A DNA stretch of 64,000 bases. It comes from Rhodococcus sp. 14-2483-1-2. GTDB lineage: Bacteria > Actinomycetota > Actinomycetes > Mycobacteriales > Mycobacteriaceae. The translations under genes were made by a program, and so were the position numbers. The stretch is taken from assembly GCF_002259405.1 (NCBI RefSeq), contig NZ_NPFW01000022.1, positions 1-64,000 on the forward strand, read 5' to 3'. The stretch's first letter is position 1. Each line of letters begins with the position of its first letter. Shown here one piece after another: positions 48,093 through 56,629 of this stretch. The notes beneath the pieces were generated by a model. The model was not told the DNA's origin. It did not search any database and saw nothing but the letters and a program-made list of their open reading frames with translations.

Positions 48093-49138
48093 GGAACGTC
48101 GTATTCAACGGGATCGACCGGATTGGTTCGCGGTACCAGCAGTGGATCCGATGGTGTGAAGGGGAACTCGGGCAGTGAGTCGAGTTCGACTCCGAGCATC
48201 GCGGCGATCACCGGCCGAGAGAACGCCGAGATCGATGCGCGGTAGCCGATGTCGCCCGGGGTGGGCTGATCGAAGAAGATCAGAAAGTGGATGTCTTCGT
48301 CACCGATGACTTCGATCTGGTGCGGATACGCGCGAGGGATGAAATAGACATCGCCCGGCTTCAATAGATACGTGTCGACGGATCCGTCGGGATCGAGAAT
48401 CGACATTCGGGCATGCCCGGTGTGGACGTACCCCATCTCGGCGGTGATGGGATGCCAATGAGGTTCTCGCATGCCGTCTTCCGCGATGGTCAACGAATAC
48501 ATCGACAGGTGTTTCAGCGCCGGCCAGAACTGTGACCGGGACGTTTTCACCGATGCGTAGGAGTGCCTGATGGGCGCGGCCATCGACTCTATGTCGAACT
48601 TGTGTGGATTGCCGAAGCCGGCCGTATCGGGGATCACCGCGGGTCCGCTGCGCGACACAATATCGGCGGAGGTGGTGTTCAGAGCCATGGGAGCGAAGGC
48701 GGCGGCATCGAGTCCGAACGTGTTTCCCAGCACCGCGTCCGTCATCGTCCCGAATGCCGAACGCAACGGAAAATCCTCCGGTTGTTCGTGCGAGAACGCG
48801 ATGATGAATTCCGCTGTGGTGTCGCCGATGTTCTCGATGTGGTGCAGCGAACCCGATTCGATGGTGAACATCTGACCGGCATCGATGGTGAAGGAGGAGA
48901 ACACACTTCCGTTGTCGAGAATGGAGACAAGAGCGCTCCCGGAGATGCAGTAGCCGAGCTCGTCCGCATTGGCGTGCCAGTGCGGCTCGCGAATACTCCC
49001 AGGTTCGAGGACGAGACGCTTGATCGACATCCGGTTCAATAGCGCAAATGTGTCTGCGGTGAGCCTGGTGATCGAACCGAGCTCACTCGCGTGTTGGGGA
49101 TCGGAGTCGAGTAAAGACCGAACGTGTTTGGAAGTCAT
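48089..49138 (-). CDS. Bicupin, oxalate-decarboxylase-like
   Basis: A 349-residue protein with two cupin domains. The first metal site has H53, H55, E60 and H99 or H100; the second has H227, H229, E234 and H273. PHWHANADELGY and PHWHPITAEMGY are typical of manganese oxalate decarboxylases and oxidases. No signal peptide is seen, so the enzyme is cytosolic. ATG 49138 is chosen over a longer start at 49180. It is the first gene of a two-gene unit with the MFS exporter. Oxalate is the most likely substrate, but other cupin activities are possible. Confidence 0.85.
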   Translation of the reverse strand: MTSKHVRSLLDSDPQHASELGSITRLTADTFALLNRMSIKRLVLEPGSIREPHWHANADELGYCISGSALVSILDNGSVFSSFTIDAGQMFTIESGSLHHIENIGDTTAEFIIAFSHEQPEDFPLRSAFGTMTDAVLGNTFGLDAAAFAPMALNTTSADIVSRSGPAVIPDTAGFGNPHKFDIESMAAPIRHSYASVKTSRSQFWPALKHLSMYSLTIAEDGMREPHWHPITAEMGYVHTGHARMSILDPDGSVDTYLLKPGDVYFIPRAYPHQIEVIGDEDIHFLIFFDQPTPGDIGYRASISAFSRPVIAAMLGVELDSLPEFPFTPSDPLLVPRTNPVDPVEYDVP

Positions 49139-49206
49139 GAGATTTGACTCGCTTTCGAGGAACGACCCGGTTGGCCACATCAGACGCGAACCGGGCCAAG
49201 CTTTGT

Positions 49207-50028
49207 CTACTTTGCGATGAACTCGAGAATGTCTGCGTCCAGGGCCTTCTGGTAATCACCGTAGATTCCGTGAGGCGCTCCGGGGTAGACCTTGAGGGTG
49301 CCGTCCTTGACCAGCTCAGCGGTCTTGAGCGCAGCCGCGGCGATGGGAACGATCTGGTCGTCGTCACCCTGCGCGATGAATATCGGAACGGTGAGCGCCT
49401 TGAGATCTTCGGTGAAGTCGGTCTCCGAGAAGGCCTTCACACAGTCGTAGGCTGCGGACAGGTTCACCAGCATGCCCTGACGCCAGAAGTCGTCCTTGGC
49501 TCCCTGCGAGACGTTCGAGCCCTCACGGTTTGCTCCGAAGAACGGCTGGGCCAGATCCCGGTAGAACTGAGAGCGGTCGGTGAGAACGCCGTTGCGAATA
49601 TCGTCCAGCGCCTCGATCGGGGTGCCCTCCGGGTTCGATTCCGACTGCACCATGATGGGAGGAACTGCGCCTGCGGTGATGATGCGAGCAACGCGACTGC
49701 CACCGTGCTGTGCGGCGTAGCGCACCACCTCGCCGCCACCCGTCGAATGACCGATGAGGGTGAGCTCCTGCAGATCGAGCGCCTCGACCAGTTCGGCGAG
49801 ATCCTGTGCGTACGTGTCCATGTCGTTGCCGACGGACGTCTTGGACGACCGCCCGTGTCCGCGGCGATCATGGGCGATGGCGCGGTAGCCCGCGTCGGCG
49901 AGCAGTTTGAGTTCGAGCTGCCATGCGTCCGAGGACAACGGCCAGCCATGGCTGAGCAGCACCGGCTTTCCGGTGCCCTGCTCGGTGTAGTAGATCTCGG
50001 TTCCGTCGGTGGTGGTGATGTACGGCAT
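49207..50028 (-). CDS. Alpha/beta hydrolase, non-heme haloperoxidase-like
   Basis: A 273-residue alpha/beta hydrolase of the cofactor-free chloroperoxidase/esterase group. The nucleophile is S95 in GHSTGG, with an acid in GDDDQIVP and a histidine in GAPHGIYG. SHGWPLSSDAW and DRRGHGRSS are typical of the group. The start at 50028 has AGGAG seven bases upstream; the open frame to 50073 lacks such a site. Haloperoxidase activity in this family is usually a side reaction of an esterase or perhydrolase. Confidence 0.92.
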   Translation of the reverse strand: MPYITTTDGTEIYYTEQGTGKPVLLSHGWPLSSDAWQLELKLLADAGYRAIAHDRRGHGRSSKTSVGNDMDTYAQDLAELVEALDLQELTLIGHSTGGGEVVRYAAQHGGSRVARIITAGAVPPIMVQSESNPEGTPIEALDDIRNGVLTDRSQFYRDLAQPFFGANREGSNVSQGAKDDFWRQGMLVNLSAAYDCVKAFSETDFTEDLKALTVPIFIAQGDDDQIVPIAAAALKTAELVKDGTLKVYPGAPHGIYGDYQKALDADILEFIAK

Positions 50029-50042
50029 GGTGTGCTCCTGCG

Positions 50043-50069
50043 TGTCGGTGTTCCTTCGGGGTACCGACA
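50043..50069. promoter_or_regulatory. Inverted repeat upstream of the hydrolase
   Basis: TGTCGGT (50043-50049) and ACCGACA (50063-50069) are perfect 7-bp arms with a 13-nt spacer, just upstream of the hydrolase start on the minus strand. This is a plausible repressor site or an mRNA hairpin. Confidence 0.4.
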
Positions 50070-50140
50070 ACATTCGTCCAGGATCGCCGCGAATTCGTCG
50101 CTGCTGGCGTCCAACTCGGGGGAGGGGATATCGGCGTTCT

Positions 50141-50162
50141 CACTACCGGCTACCCGGTAGTG
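50141..50162 (-). terminator. Hairpin terminator at the end of the histidine kinase gene
   Basis: CACTACCGG (50141-50149) and CCGGTAGTG (50154-50162) form a 9-bp perfect stem with a CTAC loop, overlapping the kinase stop codon. No T run follows on the minus strand. It likely ends the kinase transcript. Confidence 0.6.
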
Positions 50163-51967
50163 AGGTCGATCCGCACCGACAGCACGGTGCCGACACCGGG
50201 CGGAGAGGAGATGGTCAGAGATCCACCGACCGCGGCCACCCGATCCTGTAGACCGATCAGACCGGACCCTGTGTTCGGATCCGCGCCACCCCGACCGTCG
50301 TCGACCACCGTGAGTTCGAGGTTCTCGTCGATCACGCGCGCCGTGATCTCGACATCCGTTGCGTCGGCGTACTTGGCTGTGTTCGTCAACGCCTCGGCGA
50401 CAACGTAATACGCCGCAACCTCCACCGAATCGTCCAGGCGAGAGGGGATGTCGGTGGTGAGTGAGACGGGCACAGGGCTGCGCCGCGCCAAGGTCTTCAA
50501 CGCGGGGGCCAATCCGCCTCGGGAGAGTATCGCGGGGTGGATGCCGCGCGAGAGCTCTCGCAAATCCGTGTGCACCTGAGCAAGCGTTTCGACACTGCGG
50601 TCCAAACTGTCCCGCAATTCGCCGAGGTGGCCGGGCACCGCAGCCTGAGCAACCCGCAGCTCCATTCCCAACGAGACGATTCGTTGCTGTGCACCGTCGT
50701 GCAGGTCACGTTCGATGCCGCGTCGTGCCTGGTCTGCCGCAGCGACGACGCGGGATCGAGACCGGGTCAGCTGGAGCCGGGTGTCGTGGTTGTAGACGGC
50801 GGTGGCAATGAGGTCGGCGAAGTCGGTCAATCGATCTCGCATACCGTCGCCCACGAAGTTCCGAACGGTGGTGGTGCCGACCACGACAGCTCCCCACGTG
50901 GCGCCGTCCACGGAGATCGGTACGCCTTCGGACTGCAGAATTCCTCGACCTTCCAGCCGAACCGCGATGTCTCCTGTCGCGGTGGTGAAGTCGATGGCCG
51001 CGGGCCTGCCCGTCTCCGCAACGATGGTGGCGACATTTCGTCCACCGAGCGGCAGCTGATCGCCGACGGTCAGTGAGTGTTCGACATCGTCGCGGTGGGC
51101 CACGATCGTGTAGTGACCCTGTGCGTACCGCACCACGCAGACATGTTCGTTGTCGAGACCGTCGGCCAGTTCGTGTGCGACGGCCGCGAAGACATCCTCG
51201 GGTTTGGCACGCAGCGCGACCAGGGTGGCGACTCGGCGCAGTGAAGTTTGTTGTCGCGCAAGTGCAACGGTACGGCCGTGCATGTCCTGTCGCTCGCGCG
51301 CGGCGGCCAGTAGAGCCTCGAGTGATGGCACGACCCGTCGGATGCGGCGAGACGCGGTCGGATCCAGATTCTCGGGTACGACGAGGGACGCCGTCACGAC
51401 GGGCCCGTCGTGCAACAGGATCTTCTCCTGATCAGGGGACACGGGAGCGTCTTCGGACCCCAACACTGCATAGGGCAGGTCGAGTACGGCAGCGAGTCTG
51501 CTGCTGGCGGCATCGAGCATCTGGGGTGTGTAATCCGAGCGCAACATCGTCCGTGCGAACAACGCGAGCAGGTCTGCTTCGCAGCGTCGTTGATCGGATT
51601 CGGCTGCACGCAAACGTGATTGACCGACGAGCATATTGGTGAGGAGGGCCAACGCAAGAAAAACGATGACCGCGGGGACGAGGCTTTCACTGCTCTCGAT
51701 GACGTGGATGTATGCGTAAGCGGCAGCGCTTGCAACTGACGTCGCTATCGACAATCGGAAGCCCCAACCCGCCGACACCACCAGAACGCCGAACAGAAAG
51801 ACGGCTCCGAAGGCATTCTCGGGGGCGATGCGTTTGAGGAGCAGCACGATGAATACTTCGGCCGCGATCAACGCAGCTGCCAGCACCGCTCCCCACGCAA
51901 CCGGGGGCGAGCTCGGTCGCAGAACGAGCGTCGTGAGCCGATCGCGAAGAGCGATGTCGGCGGTCAT
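50150..51967 (-). CDS. Sensor histidine kinase (DUF4118-like membrane domain, GAF, HisKA_3)
   Basis: A 605-residue kinase. About four membrane helices lie in residues 25-115 (DUF4118-like), then a GAF-like sensory part (about 240-395), then HisKA_3 with the phospho-acceptor H423 in ERDLHDGAQQR. The ATPase domain has EALTNTAKYADA and DDGRGGADPNTGSGLIGLQDR. It is of the NarL-partner class. A receiver-only protein is divergent 36 bases away and a LuxR-type regulator follows, so these three probably form a signalling unit. The signal is unknown. Confidence 0.92.
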   Translation of the reverse strand: MTADIALRDRLTTLVLRPSSPPVAWGAVLAAALIAAEVFIVLLLKRIAPENAFGAVFLFGVLVVSAGWGFRLSIATSVASAAAYAYIHVIESSESLVPAVIVFLALALLTNMLVGQSRLRAAESDQRRCEADLLALFARTMLRSDYTPQMLDAASSRLAAVLDLPYAVLGSEDAPVSPDQEKILLHDGPVVTASLVVPENLDPTASRRIRRVVPSLEALLAAARERQDMHGRTVALARQQTSLRRVATLVALRAKPEDVFAAVAHELADGLDNEHVCVVRYAQGHYTIVAHRDDVEHSLTVGDQLPLGGRNVATIVAETGRPAAIDFTTATGDIAVRLEGRGILQSEGVPISVDGATWGAVVVGTTTVRNFVGDGMRDRLTDFADLIATAVYNHDTRLQLTRSRSRVVAAADQARRGIERDLHDGAQQRIVSLGMELRVAQAAVPGHLGELRDSLDRSVETLAQVHTDLRELSRGIHPAILSRGGLAPALKTLARRSPVPVSLTTDIPSRLDDSVEVAAYYVVAEALTNTAKYADATDVEITARVIDENLELTVVDDGRGGADPNTGSGLIGLQDRVAAVGGSLTISSPPGVGTVLSVRIDLTTG

Positions 51968-52003
51968 CGCCGAATCCGGAGGACGATAGTACCGTTAGCT
52001 GGA

Positions 52004-52411
52004 ATGCCGGATCCCGCTATCTCTGACACCCTCGATGGAGTGACGTCTTCCAGCCTGCGGTGTTTGATAGTCGACGACAGCGACGCGTTCTGCGTCGCTG
52101 CGAGTCGGCTGCTCGAATCGGCGGGCATCGTTGTGGTCGGCACGGCATCGACGTTGCTCGACGCCGTTCGCGCCGCACAGTCGACACACCCCAGTCTCGT
52201 ACTGGTGGATATAGATCTCGGCACCGACAGCGGCTTCGACGTCGTCGAAGCGCTCGATTCGGTGGTCCTCACACCGAAACCGGCCATCATTCTGGTCTCC
52301 ACACACGACGCGGACGACTTCGTGGACCTGGTGGAAGCCAGCTCGGCTGTCGGGTTCCTTCCCAAGTTCGAACTCTCGGCCGCCGCCATCGACACCATGC
52401 TGCGCCCATGA
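52004..52411 (+). CDS. Stand-alone response-regulator receiver domain protein
   Basis: A 135-residue receiver domain with no output domain. Acidic residues DD at 24-25, phospho-acceptor D69 (LVDIDLG) and the lysine in FLPKFE are present, so it should be phosphorylated. It is divergent from the histidine kinase and converges with a LuxR-type regulator. It may act as a phosphate sink or an adaptor, as CheY-like proteins do. ATG 52004 is the first in-frame start. Confidence 0.88.
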   Translation: MPDPAISDTLDGVTSSSLRCLIVDDSDAFCVAASRLLESAGIVVVGTASTLLDAVRAAQSTHPSLVLVDIDLGTDSGFDVVEALDSVVLTPKPAIILVSTHDADDFVDLVEASSAVGFLPKFELSAAAIDTMLRP

Positions 52412-52418
52412 CCGGGTG

Positions 52419-53069
52419 TCATCCGACGGTGTCGAGGTAGAGGATCACTGCCCGTACCCGACGATGGTCGTCGGCCGTCTCCGCCAGGTCCAGTTTGGTG
52501 AGGATGCTGCGCACATGTTTCTCGACGGTTCCCTCGGTGATCCACAGACGCTTACCGATGCCGGAATTCGACAGTCCCTCGGCCATCAACGTCAGAACGT
52601 CGCGTTCGCGAGTACTCAATGCGCCCAAAGGGTCTCCGCGACGCTTCGCCGCCACCAACTCGTAGACCAGCGCCGGATCGATCACCGATGCGCCGGCGGC
52701 GACGCGATCGATCGTCGAGACGAAATCGGCCACATCGGTCACCCTGCTCTTGAGTAGATATCCGACGCCCTTCGCGCCGTTGTGTCCACTGTCGAGAAGC
52801 TCGAGTGCGTGGTCGACCTCAACGTGTGCGGACAGCAGCAACAGCGCCACGTCCGGGAATTCGGACCGAATACGCAGTGCCGCATCGAGCCCCTCGGCGG
52901 TGTAGGACGGTGGCATCCTGATGTCGATGATCGCCAGGTCGGGTTGGTCTCGAGCGAGCAGCGCCAGCAGTTCTTCGGCATCGCCTGCTCGGCCGACGAC
53001 GCTCAGACCCGCCTCGGTGAGCAGGCTGGACATGCCCTCACGCAGCAGTACGTCGTCGTCTGCGATCAC
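52419..53069 (-). CDS. LuxR/NarL-family response regulator, 5' end apparently frameshifted
   Basis: The frame encodes a receiver domain (VIADDDVLLREG, IIDIRMPP with the phospho-acceptor, LKSRV) and a C-terminal LuxR helix-turn-helix (LSTRERDVLTLMAEGLSNSGIGKRL). The 5' end is odd. An ideal start (AGGGAG, then ATG at 53086 and TCCGACATTCGA) is out of frame by one base and meets TGA. One extra base near 53070 would give MSDIR joined to VIADDD. In frame, only GTG 53069 or a GTG at 53159 remain, both without a good ribosome-binding site. A true mutation or a sequence error is possible. Confidence 0.75.
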   Translation of the reverse strand: MIADDDVLLREGMSSLLTEAGLSVVGRAGDAEELLALLARDQPDLAIIDIRMPPSYTAEGLDAALRIRSEFPDVALLLLSAHVEVDHALELLDSGHNGAKGVGYLLKSRVTDVADFVSTIDRVAAGASVIDPALVYELVAAKRRGDPLGALSTRERDVLTLMAEGLSNSGIGKRLWITEGTVEKHVRSILTKLDLAETADDHRRVRAVILYLDTVG

Positions 53070-53139
53070 CCTCGAATGTCGGACATCTTGCTCCCTGGAC
53101 CGCGTCGAATCGCAACATCTTAAGCGAAAGTATGTGCCG

Positions 53140-53580
53140 TCATCGGTCGTTCGACCCACGTGCGGGACCGAGTGGTCCTAGTTCGGCGTCGAGCACTTTC
53201 TGTACGACGCGCATCGCCGCCAGCGCGGCCGGTGCTCCGCAGTAGCCCGCTGTGTGAATGACGGTCTCGGTGATTTCCGTTCTGGTGAGGCCGTTACGAA
53301 GCGCTCCGCGCACGTGGCCTGCAAGTTCCTCGTGGGCGCGCAACGCGATGAGGATTCCGAGATTGAGCAGACTGCGGCTGCGGTGATCGAGTCCGGGGCG
53401 CGTCCACACGCCGCCCCACACGGTGTCGGTGACGAAGTCTTGCAGTGCAGCGGAGTCGGTGTCGGCGGCATCGGCAAACGCTTTGTCGACGTAGTCTTCG
53501 CCCATCACGTTCTGGCGGACCTCGAGTCCGTCCTCGAAGCGTGGTCCCCTGTTCCGATTCGTGGATTCTTCGTCGATCAT
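53140..53580 (-). CDS. Carboxymuconolactone decarboxylase family protein
   Basis: A 146-residue protein similar to 4-carboxymuconolactone decarboxylase (PcaC). WGGVWTRPGLDHRSRSLLNLGILIAL and ELAGHVRGALRNGLTRTEITE are characteristic. The AhpD-type CxxC redox pair is absent, consistent with the PcaC branch. No other protocatechuate genes are nearby, so it may act elsewhere. Its tail overlaps only the doubtful upstream extension of the LuxR-type gene, which supports a later start for that gene. Confidence 0.87.
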   Translation of the reverse strand: MIDEESTNRNRGPRFEDGLEVRQNVMGEDYVDKAFADAADTDSAALQDFVTDTVWGGVWTRPGLDHRSRSLLNLGILIALRAHEELAGHVRGALRNGLTRTEITETVIHTAGYCGAPAALAAMRVVQKVLDAELGPLGPARGSNDR

Positions 53581-53660
53581 GGCGTCCCTCTCCCTTGTCT
53601 GCGGTGTCGACAGATCATGGCAGGGGTTTCCAGCGGAACCGCAGGCGGAGGCGAACTCGG

Positions 53661-53888
53661 CTACGGTTCGATCTGTTCGGTGTTCGTACGTGGATCACCG
53701 TGATCGGGGGGAGTGATCCCACGCTCGCGTGGTGAGCCCATGAAGGCCGATCCTCCGACAGCACTGTCGATTCCGTGGAAGCGACCTCGCCGCATGCGCG
53801 AGCGAAGTATGCGTGCAACGACGACGAAGGCTCCCAGAACGACGGCGAAGCCGGCGACTACGGCAACCAGCGCCAACGATGTGTTCAT
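53661..53888 (-). CDS. Small single-span membrane protein
   Basis: A 75-residue protein with one strong N-terminal membrane helix (about residues 4-27) followed by an Arg-rich stretch RSRMRRGR and a polar tail, so the C-terminus is probably cytosolic. ATG 53888 has a perfect GGAGG five bases upstream, which supports translation. The family is not recognised and no partner is evident. Confidence 0.7.
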   Translation of the reverse strand: MNTSLALVAVVAGFAVVLGAFVVVARILRSRMRRGRFHGIDSAVGGSAFMGSPRERGITPPDHGDPRTNTEQIEP

Positions 53889-54197
53889 GACGGCCTCCGA
53901 TCCTCACCTTCGGTCAACCCACCGGTCACTGACAATTATCAGGCATGGGACCGGCTCGGGTGATGGAACCAGGACGGAGGTATCTGTCGATCTGTTCAGC
54001 GCAGAGAAACTGGCCCACCGTCACGGTTGTCGCGTGAAGCCTGTGTGTCGTCGGAGACTTGTTCTGCGCGAGTTGCTTCGAGGAACAGTTGAAGGAAGGA
54101 AGAATGCGCGCTTCGGTCCTGCGCGGGTCTTCCCTCTCGGGGGTCTTCCGATGCCTTCGACATAGCGATTCGCGTTCCTCCCGTGTCGCGAACAACA

Positions 54198-54230
54198 GTC
54201 TCAGATTCTGAATAGTTAAGCAACTGAGAC
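54198..54230. promoter_or_regulatory. Inverted repeat in a 490-bp gene-free stretch (53889-54379)
   Basis: The stretch between the small membrane protein and the acyl-CoA synthetase has no convincing gene; open frames in it lack coding character. It is locally AT-richer near 54190-54260. GTCTCAG (54198-54204) and CTGAGAC (54224-54230) form a perfect 7-bp inverted repeat with a 19-nt spacer, possibly a regulator site for the small protein. A perfect AAGGAGGT lies at 54267-54274 but leads only to a four-codon frame. Confidence 0.4.
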
Positions 54231-54379
54231 AGTAGGTACAAAGCGCGGCACTAAGTGAACGATCGGAAGGAGGTGGCGATCGAGTAAATCCTAACGGTGT
54301 GTGTGGGCGTCGAGGGTGCCCAAGCTGCAACGCATCGCAGAGGGGCCGGCCATCGCTGCCCGCGCCTTCGGTTGACGGG

Positions 54380-56443
54380 CTACATCCCAGCGGCGGTGGG
54401 CGGCTCGATCAGCATCCTCTTGATCACCTTGCCGGTCGCCGTTCGGGGCAGCTCGTCGAGGAACGTGATGTCGCGGGGAACGCAGAAGCGGCTCAACCGA
54501 TTTCGGATGTAGGCGCGCACCATGTCTGCATCGAGGCCTGCCGATCCGCGGCCGACGACGAATGCGGCCAAACGCTGCCCGTATTCCGGGTCGGGCACAC
54601 CGACGACCGCGACCTCGCCGACCTGAGGAAGATTGGCGATCGCATCCTCGACGGGGCCGGGAAAGACGTTCTCGCCTCCGGAAATGATCATCTCGTCGTC
54701 CCTGCCACAGACGAACAGCCGACCGTTGCAGTCGATGTAGCCGAGATCGCCGGTATCCATCAGGGCAGCTCCACGGGCGGACGCGGTCGACGGCGGTTCG
54801 GCGTTGGTGTACCCGTCGAACAACATGTCGTTGCCGACGAAAATTCGGCCCAGGGTTCCCACCGGAACGGCAGTACCGTTCGCGTCGAGAACCGCGACCG
54901 TCGTCCCCAGCGGGGGCCGTCCGGCGGTGGCGGGGGCTGCGCGCAGGTCTTCCGGAGTAGCGATCGTGGCCCACGAGACCTCGGTGGAACCGTAGAAGTT
55001 GTAGAGGACGTCACCGAAGACGTCCATGAAGCGGCTCACGGTCGATCCGGTCAATGCCGACCCACTGCACGCGACGACTCGCAGGCTCGAGGTGTCGTAG
55101 CGTGATCGGACCTCGTCGGGCAGGTCGAGTATCCGCTGCAGCATGATCGGAACTGCAATCAACGAGGTGCAACGGTGCGCCTCGATCGCCCGCAAGCAAT
55201 CTTCCGGATCGAACCGATCCTGGAGAACCACCGTGGCGCGCAGCGGAGTACTGATCTGCAGTGCCGCCAGTCCCCAGCTGTGGAACATCGGTGCCGCGAT
55301 CAGCATCCTCTCGTTCATCCGAAGGGGCATGCGAGACAGCATGGCCGCCACTGTTCCGAAGCCCTTCGGTGTGGGACGTACCGCACCCTTCGGCGACCCG
55401 CTGGTTCCGGAGGTCAACACGACCACCGATCCTGGCCGATCCGGCCTGGTGAATGTGGCGGACGGTGGTGCGACGAAGTGTTCGAGCGTGCGCCGACGCG
55501 GAACGGCGGTATGAGACGACAGGCTCACACGGGTGACATCGTCGGGCAGGTAGCGCACCATCGAGTCGAACTCGTCGTCGACGAACAGTACTCGGAGCTG
55601 GTGGCGGGCAGCGATCGTCTCGATCTGGCGGGCAGCGAGACCGGTGTTGAGAAGAACCACCTCGACTCCGAGCATGCCGCACGCGACGGTGCACTCGATC
55701 ATCGCCGAGTGGTTGCGGGCCAGAATTCCGACGGTGCTTCCAGGGCTGATTCCGGACGCGTGGAGACCTGCCGCGATGCGGTGCGAACGGTGGTGGATCT
55801 CTGCGAAGGTCCTGGTCCCTCTGTCGTCGATCAACGCGATCTCGTTCGGGGACTTCGCTGCTGCGGCAGCGAAACCGCCGCCAAGGGTGAAGCCCCACTT
55901 CGCCAGCGAGTTCAACTGCCGGTACGCGCGGTCGGGACGTGCAGCACGAATGACGCCGGTTCCCACCATCGTCTTCATGATAGCCAGCGGTAGCGACCGC
56001 GAATCCCCGGTGTTGGACACGATCGACGTCGAGGTTCCGGACAGGGAGTTGTCCAGTCGACGCAGACCACCCATCACCCATTCGACCACGGCCCGGTTGT
56101 GTTCGGGTTGGGGTGAGTAGGACCCGCCGAGTCCCGCTCTGAACACGGTGACATCGATCTTCGTCTCGCCTGCCGAGCGGGCAGTGAGGGTGAATCTGAT
56201 GAACCCGCCGGACTCGACGTGCTCGATGGTGATGATCGGCCGGTTTCGTCTGTTCACCACCAGGTCGAGGGCATGCTCGACACCGCCGACTCCGCATCGG
56301 TAGCCGGCCGTGGCTTCACGAAGCGTGCAGTAGTCGAGCCCGGGAAAGTAGCGCGGGTACAGCTCGACCGCGCTCAACACCCCGCACACCTGCTCGATAT
56401 CGTGTGCGAAGACCGTGCTGCAGTCGATGACGTCCGAGACCAT
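54380..56443 (-). CDS. SRPBCC domain-acyl-CoA synthetase fusion
   Basis: A 687-residue two-domain protein. Residues 1 to about 140 form an SRPBCC/coenzyme Q-binding-like domain (VFAHDIEQVCGVLSAVELYPRYFPG). Residues about 180-687 are an AMP-forming acyl-CoA synthetase with LTSGTSGSPKGAVR, YGSTEVSW, GDLGYID, GRDDEMIISGGENVFP and the catalytic lysine in TATGKVIKRML. It should activate a carboxylic acid as a CoA thioester, perhaps with the first domain binding the hydrophobic acid. The ATG at 56443 is the only good start, so the fusion is real in the sequence. Confidence 0.9.
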   Translation of the reverse strand: MVSDVIDCSTVFAHDIEQVCGVLSAVELYPRYFPGLDYCTLREATAGYRCGVGGVEHALDLVVNRRNRPIITIEHVESGGFIRFTLTARSAGETKIDVTVFRAGLGGSYSPQPEHNRAVVEWVMGGLRRLDNSLSGTSTSIVSNTGDSRSLPLAIMKTMVGTGVIRAARPDRAYRQLNSLAKWGFTLGGGFAAAAAKSPNEIALIDDRGTRTFAEIHHRSHRIAAGLHASGISPGSTVGILARNHSAMIECTVACGMLGVEVVLLNTGLAARQIETIAARHQLRVLFVDDEFDSMVRYLPDDVTRVSLSSHTAVPRRRTLEHFVAPPSATFTRPDRPGSVVVLTSGTSGSPKGAVRPTPKGFGTVAAMLSRMPLRMNERMLIAAPMFHSWGLAALQISTPLRATVVLQDRFDPEDCLRAIEAHRCTSLIAVPIMLQRILDLPDEVRSRYDTSSLRVVACSGSALTGSTVSRFMDVFGDVLYNFYGSTEVSWATIATPEDLRAAPATAGRPPLGTTVAVLDANGTAVPVGTLGRIFVGNDMLFDGYTNAEPPSTASARGAALMDTGDLGYIDCNGRLFVCGRDDEMIISGGENVFPGPVEDAIANLPQVGEVAVVGVPDPEYGQRLAAFVVGRGSAGLDADMVRAYIRNRLSRFCVPRDITFLDELPRTATGKVIKRMLIEPPTAAGM

Positions 56444-56629
56444 GCCCCAACCCCCGTGCCTTGCCGAGCCGACAGCAATGCCGACTCAGCACCGACCAGG
56501 GGATGGCGGCGAGCACCTGGAACGGGTCATCCGCCTGGATGAAGTCGTCATCGTAAACCCGAAGCACGGTTGTCTGGGCGAAATCGGCCGAAGTGGGTGC
56601 GTGATTACCGATTTCTTCTGCCCTCTGCG

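Noticed and set aside
53926..54330. 134-codon minus-strand frame in the gene-free stretch
   Set aside because: No ribosome-binding site, no recognisable domain and irregular composition; it extends from a region of inverted repeats.
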